Assembly: GCA_964006375.1 (NCBI GenBank)
Contig: OZ023267.1
Coordinates: forward strand, 12,811,846-12,875,845
DNA: 64,000 nt
Direction of reading: 5' to 3'
From: Tillus elongatus
Lineage: Eukaryota > Arthropoda > Insecta > Coleoptera > Cleridae
Below are positions 10,034-19,689 of the stretch, piece after piece. The notes below the pieces were generated by a model. It was given only the letters and a program-made list of their open reading frames with translations. It had not been told where the DNA came from and did not search any database. Position 1 is the first letter of the stretch. Every line of letters starts with the position of its first letter. A program made the translations under genes and the position numbers.

Positions 10034-10654
10034 CCTTGAAAACAAAGTCGACATGTCTCGGCTTTTTTTCTTTTTCTTTTTTAATTCCGATATTTTCCAG
10101 GTAGGAAGTTTTAATTGGTACACACTGTATAATTGTGTTATAAATTGACAAAAATATGATGAAATACGCCAGGAATAAATGTTTAGGTACAAAATCACGT
10201 CGAATTTAACCAAGTATTTCCTCTGTATGAATTCGAAAGGAACCTTGCTCGTAAACACTAGGATTAATCGAGCATGATTCCTATTTCCGATCTCGATCAA
10301 TTATTCGCATTAAGGTATAATTGCCATGAGAAAGAAATTAATTAAGTCACAATAAAGTCTTGCCTAATTTGGCTTTCAAACAATAACTTTTTCTACCACT
10401 ACTAATTAAGAGATTAACTTATTATAAACCAATACATTTTGTTATTGTATGTGTAAAAAGTATTTTTTCATGAAAGTTATTTATTTGTGCGTTAATCATT
10501 TAACAACTACCATCCCAAATTTGATTTTATCTACGGGACTATAAATTTTTATATCAAATAATTAATTCCAAATCATTAAATATTAAACTAAAAATCAATA
10601 TGACGAACACAAAAGTAAAGGATATACATACATACAGACAATTTTTATTTAAAA

Positions 10655-11295
<641 letters not shown>

Positions 11296-11453
11296 GATAA
11301 CACCACAAAAAAATTAATAAAATCCTCATAATGCAAAATCTGTTCTAAAAGTTCTTAATATGATTTAAACTAAATTAACTGTTCAAATTGTGCTTCATCT
11401 ACAACTTTGACAGTGAAATTATCTAGTATCACAGGCAATTAATATTCACCTCA

Positions 11454-13215
11454 GTGGCGCATAGGTTGGCACCCGGGGCAGTTTTCTATTGGACACCCCC
11501 AAAATAAAACCACAAATAAAATACTAAACGTGCTTACGTGACTTCATTTTGCTAAAATATTCGATCACATGATCAAAATTTACTTTCCTCTCCTTTTCAA
11601 TGAACAATATGGAAAGATTGGTAAGTCACGCTTGGCTCATTGTGGATCTTAAGTAAGATTTTATCAATTTTAATTTTGAGAAACTTTTTTCACAAGAAGT
11701 GACCCAAACAAAAATAGTTAAGAAAATCTTAGACACAGCGCTAGACTCGGAACAGACTCAGAATAGTCCCATTGTACAATTAATTTCAAAAGCTCCAAGA
11801 TGGTCCATTGGACCGCTTCGTGGAAAGAAATGCTGGCGGCTTCTAAGTTGCGCCTCGGTCTTAAAATCTCCGAAATAATGTCCTCTGCAGAAAATTCATC
11901 GTAGATTTTTGTCAGATTAGGAACTATACCACGCAATTGTTCTTCTGTTGACGTAAGCAGAGTTTTAGGCAGACAACACCAAATGTTATGAGAATGTCAT
12001 ACATGCCTTGTAACGATGATCTAGTTCTCCATAAAATCTATCAAGACATTCTAACATAGCTCTTTGCAACTCTTCTGGCAATGTTAGTCCAGCGTCTTGG
12101 GCCATTTCTTCTGGCATACGTTTTCGAAATTTCCTCCTTCGTCTTCTTTCAATTGAAATATCCAAGTCTTCAAAGTTCGACTGCAGTGTTTCCAGCTATA
12201 TTGAAAAGAAACCTAGAATTATTTTCTTTACTTCAACTTGATCGTCTTCAATATGAACATATCTGATTACATAACTCATCTGATCAACATGTGATATGTC
12301 TGGAGTGCTATTGAAAAGAATTTCGAAATGTTTTGCTTTTCCTATGTCGCCCACAATGTTATTTTTCACCTCTTTCCCCGAAAGGCTGAGAAACTTATTC
12401 TGAATGTCTTTGGACAAGAAAGAATCTACCCGTTTCCTTTTTGTACAGGCGATAGCATGTTCAATACTTAGCATGTGCTCTTTTAGCACTGGGTCATATT
12501 TCGACAATAGATTAACTAATTATAAAAAATTCCCTCTATTGTCTGATAAAACCCCCTCTCTATACCCTCTAAGAAGAAGATGTTGGAGTGCCAGGAAAAG
12601 AATAAGATCTAAAAGGCGACTCAAAATGTCACGCCACTTCTTTTTTTTTTCTTGGTCTAAAACCATTTGATGTTTATGGTCGGTAGTTTTTTACAACCTC
12701 AATCCATTTTCCAAGATTTTTCATTTATCAAAACAGGACAGATGGGTCTCAGAATTCTCATGTTCAGTCACTTTAGGATTTAGTTTCCACCATGAATTAA
12801 ACCCTTTGGAAAAATTCTGATGTTTTGTTTCATGGTGCGTAAACAGTTTGCAGCAAAAACAGTATAAACTGTTTTCTGTTGGTGAGTATATCGTCCATTT
12901 TCTGAGTATTTTTTCTCCATTTGGTTACGCTTTATAAAACCATTCTGAATTGAAATGTCGGCTCTTTCATTTTATTTTATCTCCAGACAGTATCTAAAAA
13001 TGGGCCATCTCTATTTTGATGGGGTTCACTTTCCGTTTTAACAATTTCAATTCTCAAATCATCAGGCATTGGTCTTGGCCAAGTAGCAACATCGAAACGA
13101 AGTGTGTCATGTAACTCTTCTTCATCGTTTTCTATTTGGTAGAGGGAGGGGCCGAAATCACTTGCCCCTTCCGTCCGCGCCTCCTCGTGCGGATGCACCA
13201 GTGGCTGGCTACTAA
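11454..13215 (-). pseudogene. hAT transposase (ZMYM1-like, TTF zinc finger plus DUF4371), decayed
   Basis: Minus-strand pieces in N- to C-terminal order: FDVATWPRPMPDDLRIEIV (about 13105-13045), then a TTF-type zinc-finger block YSPTENSLYCFCCKLFTHH and SWWKLNPKVTEHENSETHLS (about 12890-12735), then the DUF4371 block KYDPVLKEHMLSIEH, FLSKDIQNKFLSLSG, FEILFNSTPDISHVDQMSYV and VIRYVHIEDDQVEV (12507-12210). The C-terminal region EEMAQDAGLTLPEELQRAML (about 12100) and a badly eroded dimerisation domain follow, down to 11480. The middle of the DDE domain is deleted at about 12190, and frameshifts and stops are frequent. CAGTGGCGCATAGG at 11454 is a hAT-like terminus candidate. The other end is not certain. 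Confidence 0.8.
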
Positions 13216-14224
13216 GCTACGCGACTGAGTTGTCACCACGTTGTTACCCCTTGGTGCTTGGCACCAGGGGCGTACCTATTAGTAAACAACCCCTAGAACC
13301 ACTTTTTGGGTCTAGTGAAGTAAAGAGAATCCAAACTAGATAAACGCTATATAAGAGTGGCAAAAATGGATAAGTTTACGGAAGGCGTACGTCTAGAACT
13401 CCACGCAAATTGTTTAATTATTGATAAAAAGTTAAGGGTGTAACCCTATTCTCTGTAGGATTTCCTTTCATAAATGACATTATATGAAACTTTTAAGGTT
13501 AATATTTGAGCAATGAATTGTGCTATCGAGTTAATGTAAACTTGCCTCGAACAATATTCAACCAGAATTTTATTTTATTTTTCACGTTTATTAAGCACTT
13601 TCAACTCGATCGATGTTGGTGTGCCGTTTTCCCAAGGGAACAGCGAGCATACACGACATCTCCGGCAATATGCTGGAACGTTTTTTACTGCAATCAGACA
13701 TGAAAGCATCGGAAAGCAACTTCGAGTTTTATCTCTATTCAAAGAAAAAAAAAGCGGAATATTACTTTCTAATTGTGATTTTATTTTGGTAATTCCCTGC
13801 TTTTTCAGAACATCCGAAGTGTAGACCTGTTCCTACAATAAATACTCAAAAATGTTTGGATTTTAAGTTGTCTTGTAATTCCATTTAGGTCTATAAATTC
13901 GTTAGTAGATTTAGTCAATCGCTGATAAGCGAAACAATTTTTATGAATAAAAATATTTAAAATTGTGTGCACGCAGCAATGGTAGTGAATTTTCATAAAA
14001 ATATTTTTAATAGTCAATATGCTTCTGTTAAGGCGTCTCGTCTGGAAGATTAGACCTCTAAAATTTACATATTTCTTAGTAACCGTCTTTGTTATGATAT
14101 CTACCATCTGTACAATGTAATTTTAAACATGATTAGGAATAACCCAACAAGGGTCATTTCTTACCTACAATTGGCAGTACGTCTGCTACCCTATATCAGG
14201 TAGATAGAGGAGAAATATTCAATA

Positions 14225-14500
14225 TTCATTCAAAGCAGTTCTTATATAGACTCCGAACAAGCATCACGCTTGTCAGCATAATCATAATCATTTCGTAGAG
14301 TTCTTCTGTAAACTCGACACAATCAACACCCTTTAGCATATTCATTTAAAGCAGTTCTTCTATAAACTCGACACAAGCATCACGCTGGTGAGCATAATCA
14401 CTAATCATTTTAGTAGTTCTTCTACAGACTCGAGACAAGCACCACGCTTGTCATAGCATAATCACTAATCATTTCGTAGAGTTCTCATGAACTCTAAAGC
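14225..14500. repeat. Minisatellite, about 65-70-bp unit, four imperfect copies
   Basis: Tandem units contain GTTCTTCTATAAACTCGACA, then CAAGCATCACGCTTGTCAGC and ATAATCACTAATCATTTCGT. The CACGCTTG segments can form small hairpins. The units have diverged by substitutions and small indels. No coding frame is shared. Confidence 0.75.
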
Positions 14501-14639
14501 ATACCATAATATAAGTAATTTTGTATAAGTTTAACAGTTTGTTATTAAATGTTAAGTGTTACAATATCAGCGTTTAATTTAACACAACATAATCAGGTCC
14601 TTCGAGCTATCAAGAAACAAAAACATATAAAATGTGGTA

Positions 14640-15790
14640 CATCAGTACAAAACGTAATTAAACAGCCTCTCTAATGCAAGCAGGCATCAATCTGGTTACC
14701 GGTATAACCTATATAGTAGAAACAATGTACCATATTTTATCAAAATTACTTATTGTTTGAAAATGTATACAAATTTTCCAAAAATAAACTTAAAATGTTG
14801 GTTTCCTAGCCAACAAACCTTAGGTTAATAGCAAATTGAGTTATTGAAATTTGAACGATTTAATGAAAATTCGCTACCAAAATGCACTTACTGCCTCCCG
14901 ATTTTTTTTTTACAAACATGCATCATATTTTGATAAAAAAATGCAAAAATGCAATAATATAAGGCTGTTAGAAAAAAACAATCGTAGGGATCACCAACGA
15001 CTTATGTGGTTGCCAAAATATTTTTATAAGATGCAGCTTAAGACACCCTATAATTAACGTATACAATTTTTTCTCGTATATTGTATAATAACAATTATGT
15101 TGATTTTTACGGTAGAACTGCGTCATCCTGTATATATGTAAACAGATAAAAACTGAAAGTAAACCCGGATAAAAATTCTAGGTGGCCTAGTTTGCGGTCA
15201 TTGGAAGAAATCTTTTTTATAATTCAAAAGTCGGGGTCTTCTCATTAACGAATTTTTTATATGAAAATTAGCTAAAAATTATAGACCGTTAAACCATAAA
15301 CTTAACTAAACCGACAGCCAAAGCATAAACTTAACAAAACCTACAGCCAAAGCATGAACTAAACCTACAGCCAAAGCATCAGAGAAAGGGTCAATTTGAA
15401 ATGAATTTTCTGTAAAAATTTTAGTAAAATGACGGCTGAAGCTGGAACTTAAGGGGTTGCAGAACACCTTTTTTGCAACATTTTCTTTTCATAAACCGTA
15501 TTTGTTTCAGGTTCTTTGCCTAAACATTGCCAGTTGTGAGATTTCAATTCGCGACTTTGACGTTTTGAGGAAAACTCCTTTTTTTTAACTGCCCATAACT
15601 TTTTTTGTCTTTAAACATACAGACCTAAGTTTTGGCACTTTGTTCCCTCTTTACAATGCAAACGCGCATGCAAAACTTGGTTGCCCTTACTTTGTTATTT
15701 CTGGAGATATCATTTTTTCCGAAAGAAAATACAAAATTTTCCGGGAAAACCTAGACTGATTTTCCCGGCTAACGAACTTATCCAAGCCAC
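14640..15790. repeat. Dispersed TA-core repeat, compound partial copies
   Basis: Contains AAAATTCGCTACCAAAATGC and CACTTACTGCCTCCCGA (about 14870), then the palindrome-arm sequence seen at 6.6 kb (15010-15130), then GTCAATTTGAAATGAATTTTC and the ACGTTTTGAGG block. Three near-tandem copies of ACAGCCAAAGCAT occur at 15310-15380. Confidence 0.65.
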
Positions 15791-15797
15791 TCGCAAA

Positions 15798-15950
<153 letters not shown>

Positions 15951-16593
15951 AACTGACCCCGGATATGTGTTCTAGGGGTGTTTTAATTAGCGGTCATTTG
16001 AAGAAATTTGTTCAAAAGTCGTGATCTCCTGAATAGTGATTTTTTTTAAGCAAATTTACTAAAAACAACAAAACATTTTTCTTAATTAAATCTCAAGATT
16101 CGTTATAGTTAAATAACTATTTATAGAACAAACTGTGTAACTACATAATAACAAAATACAATTTATATATCTGTCAAATTTCAACTCAATATCAACAGGC
16201 TGATTGTTAAGGGTCAGTTGACAACAGGTCACATAAAACTATTGGTCTAATTCATATACTTAGTTTCTCACGCCATATAACTTATAAATGTCGCGTAATA
16301 TACAGGGTGGAGATTTTAAAGTTTTACAATCGGATACCTGAAAAACCGCTTGAAGCATTTTACTAAAAATTTGATGAGGTGATTCAGTAGGTTGAGCGAC
16401 ACGTTTTGGAATATTTTTGGTATTGACCACTCCTCCTCAGTTTGAAGTGCCGGTGTCACGTCATATATGTCAAATGGAATTGTGTTTTAGTGAATCTTCT
16501 TAAAAAAATTAACTAATGAGGAGATCCCGACTTTCGAATAAATTTCTTCAATGAGCGCGAACTAGGCCCCCTAAAACCCATATCCAGGGCCAG

Positions 16594-16598
<5 letters not shown>

Positions 16599-16666
<68 letters not shown>

Positions 16667-16674
16667 GTATGTAT
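16599..16674. repeat. (TA)n(GTAT)n microsatellite
   Basis: TA repeat to 16654, followed by five GTAT units. It is the core of a dispersed-repeat copy later interrupted by the LINE block at 16721. Confidence 0.97.
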
Positions 16675-16720
16675 CACACCGATAACTCAAAAAATAATGG
16701 CCCGATTTTTATCAAATTGC

Positions 16721-17640
16721 GCTGACGCCCCTACGGGACTGTCCAGGGCAAAGGAGGTGCAACTTGTGTGGGTTCCGGGAAACTGTGGTGTGGCGGGGAA
16801 TGAAGGGGCTAATGATCTCGCAAGGCTTGGTTTCCGGTGGCCGTTCTGTGGCCCTGAGCCTGCTATAGGCAAAAGTAAGAGGGTGGTCTCCGACGCACTA
16901 GATAGGTGGACTGAGGAGGCCATGGAGATGCACTGGAGGTCAGTCGGTGGCTGTAGGTAGGCGAGGGATTTCGTGGAAGGTCCGGACAGAGACAAGACTG
17001 TCTGGCTTCTCGGTAGGAGTCGACCTACGCTTCGCCCACCATACATTGGTAGGTGTCGAGAGGGGTCCCATTTGCCAGGAATGCGGCGAGACTGAGGAAA
17101 CGTCTTACCACTACCTGTGTAAATGTGCGGCTTTTGAGAGTCTTCGAACAGAATTGTTTGGTTCGAGGACTCTGCAGAGGAGCCAATTCTGTCCAATGGA
17201 AGACCGTCATGGCCTTTATTTCGAGTTCGAGGAGGTTTGGTGACGGAATGGACGAAGAAGCATAGTTGCTGGGTTGCCGGGGTTGGCAAAAAGGGCCCGT
17301 TGTGGTCTACTTGCCTGGTATTATCCTCCCCGCCACTACTACTACTGCTACTACTCCCCCCAGGGGCTCGCCGCTTGTGAGTACGTGGATGGCGACTACG
17401 GGGGTGCACACACCACACCACACACGAGCACAAACACATACTTACATACTCATACACATACACATGACCACCATACACACCTGAGCTGGATACTCACATT
17501 TCTTCAACTTGTCTTGGGTGAGATCCCTCCACTTTCATCTTTCCTATCTGGCCAAACTTCTACTTCTCCTACTGTCGGCCGACTCTTGTTCTTTTCTGAC
17601 ACCGACGCTATTAGGTTATCCGAGGGCTAGGCGTCATTTC
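16721..17640 (+). mobile_element. LINE 3' fragment with RNase H and CCHC-type C terminus
   Basis: The plus strand reads EVQLVWVPGNCGVAGNEGAN, then DLARLG, the RNase H block usual in I, LOA and R1-related LINEs (V-W-x-P-G-H-x-G-x-x-G-N-E; His is Asn here). A frameshift near 16960 leads to CQECGETEETSYHYLCKCAAF at about 17080-17140, a C-x2-C-x8-H-x4-C terminal finger. Everything upstream of RNase H is missing, so this is a 5'-truncated copy. It begins inside a dispersed repeat at about 16721. The 3' limit is approximate, as the next element's 5' region starts within the following few hundred bases. Confidence 0.75.
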
Positions 17641-17687
17641 ATTTAACGCTTTAAACTAAGATTACCTGATGACGACTGGCAATCGAA

Positions 17688-19663
17688 ATGGATTTGACAA
17701 AAAGAAAAAATATGGCTGACACAAACAAAGGAAAAGAGTTTACGGTGCAGGGGAGGGATACCCCAGTACCGGTCGGAGTGGAGAGTGGGAGAGCGGGCTC
17801 CCCCCGACCGTCAGACTGCGTCCGCTATGAGCAACTGGTAGGAGACCAGGCCGGTGCTCTGGATACCACTACTGGAAAGGAAGAGGACAGGCAGAGAAAG
17901 GACATAAAACCCAAGAGCGCTAAAAAGGAGATAGAGTGGCGGGACCTAGACCCCTTCAAAAGAAGGGATTCGATCACGCGGTCGCCACCTCGATATCGAA
18001 GCGGCTCAATAGGGGATCTGTTCCACCAAGAAAGTAAGATGCGGAGTGCTGCTAAAAGTCAGGAAGATTCTACAGGAACGAAGAAAAGGAAAGCAGAAGG
18101 AAGCCCAACAAGAAAGCAATTCATGGAATTCCGAAAAATGATGAACAATGTGGTAGGAAATACAATTGAACGATACAGCAATACAGAAAACGATACAGCA
18201 CGTGACATAGAAATCTTGAGCCATATGTGTGTAGAATGGGAAACATACCCAAGGGACACAAAAAAAGCTGCACCACCATCGGCTACAAGAAGCATTGGCA
18301 CACAGACGCAAGACACAATTAACATGGAGGATATGACAACTGAAGAAGCGGGTAGGAAAACAGAAATGATACGCAGGGTTATAGAAGAAGAAGAAACAGT
18401 TGAACAATGGCAACAAGTAATGTTTCATAAATGGCCAGAGGAGGTCTACAAAAAAAACAAGAGTGGAAACAGGGAACCCGGTTAAAACTAACGCCTGCGG
18501 CAAGGATATTGTACTCATAACTACTAAAGAGCAGAATGAGGAAAGAGGAATGATAAAGCAAATGCTGGATAAATATCCGGAATTAGGGGCCACTATAAAA
18601 GAAACAGCAGAGAAAGGAAAAATCGACTTTCTCATAAAAAGAACAGAAATCTCTACCAGGAGAGGGGAGAAAGAAAATAAGGAAACTTTTTACTTCTGGC
18701 CACACCAGACGGAACAGAACGAGTTGCAAAATGTAGCAAAGATGTTTGAGCAGGCAGCGGATCTGCGGAGCTGTCTGGAAGAAAATCAGAGCAACAGTAT
18801 TGCAATAGTGGCGCCAACAGAACTAAATATGGATTTGATCCGGAAAGTTGTCGAGTGCGAGTTCAGACACACACAAATAGATATTACTCTCATGCTCCCA
18901 AAGAACAAGAAAAGGGAACAGGGTAGTAAGATCAAAAGAGCTCCCAGGGAAGAGCTCATAGTAAGTGCAGAAGGGGTCAGCTACGCAGACCTGGTAAAAA
19001 GCGTAAAAAGTAAAGTCGACATAAAAGAGATGGGGGTAACCGTAAGACACCTAAGACAAACAGCGCTAGGAAAACTTCGGGTGGTCATAGATGGGGACAA
19101 AGCAAATGCGGAAGCACTGTGTAAAGCTATGACCAACAAAATGCATGGGATCAAGGTGGGTTTTAGAAAATCCATGAGTACCCTGCATGTAACTAACATC
19201 GATGAAGACACAACGAAGGAAGAACTAGTTGAAGCCATCATAGCAGTCACACAAGTAAGTGAAGAACTCATACAGGTGACATCTTTAAGACCGGGGGGAC
19301 GAGAAAGCCAAGTGGCTACGGTCGAAGTCGAAAAAAGTGTAGCCACACAGTTGTTGAAACGACGAAACATCAAAGTAGGCTGGGCTGTGTGCTAGATCAG
19401 AGAAAGGGTATACCTTAAAAGATGTTATAAATGTCTAGAATTCGGTCATACGAAGCTGGAATGCAGTAACCCAGATAGGTCGGAAGAAGGCATGAATTGT
19501 GGGAAGGAAGGGCACAAGGCAAAAGAATGCAAGGACTTAGCCTTCTGCTTACAATGCAAAAAAAAATGGCCATAGAGCGGACCAGTTTAGATGCCCGTTT
19601 TTCAAGCGTCTAATCCAAGAAGCGGAGGACAAGAATAGAGCCAAAAAAAAAGGGAAGACCTAG
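17688..19663 (+). pseudogene. R1-type LINE ORF1 (gag-like RNA-binding protein) with three lesions
   Basis: ORF1 proteins of R1 LINEs coat the element RNA. The first Met at 17688 (alternative 17712) opens a highly charged N-terminal region. The frame shifts at an eight-A run (18450-18457), continues to an in-frame TAG at 19393-19395, and goes on beyond it. CYKCLEFGHTKLEC is a good C-x2-C-x4-H-x4-C knuckle. The second knuckle (CGKEGHKAKEC) lacks its first Cys. The third (starting CLQC) is split by a nine-A run at 19558-19566. The stop is at 19661-19663. Both shifts are one extra A in a homopolymer, so recent decay or base-calling error could each explain them. Confidence 0.8.
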
Positions 19664-19689
19664 ACTAGCGAGTAGTGTTACGGTAGAAG

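Larger units (their letters stand above)
8205..10085. mobile_element. Long palindromic (foldback-like) element
   Basis: Left arm about 8205-8640 and right arm about 9630-10085 are imperfect inverted copies. Matching blocks include GTCGACTTTGTTTTCAAGG (8225) against CCTTGAAAACAAAGTCGAC (10034), and the transposase 3' ends at 8471-8640 and 9630-9735. A (GT)n tract and a repeat starting CCTGACGATCGTTTCATTAAC interrupt the right arm near 9960-10033. Inside, CAGTGGCGTAAA (8294) and TTTACGCCCCTG (about 9911) look like hAT-type ends, but no matching 8-bp target duplication was seen. The roughly 1-kb centre contains a TATA box and a short ORF. Confidence 0.65.

Noticed and set aside
13240..13285. CCCCTTGGTGC..GCACCAGGGG hairpin as the right end of the hAT element
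   Set aside because: It does not match the candidate left terminus (CAGTGGCGCATAGG) and no 8-bp duplication was found.
16687..17478. 263-codon minus-strand ORF
   Set aside because: Antisense to the LINE RNase H fragment; low-complexity Ser and His runs come from CTA and CA repeats.
18006..18635. 209-codon minus-strand ORF
   Set aside because: It is antisense to ORF1 of the R1-type LINE. The purine-rich sense strand gives a Phe/Ser/Cys-rich antisense frame with few stops.
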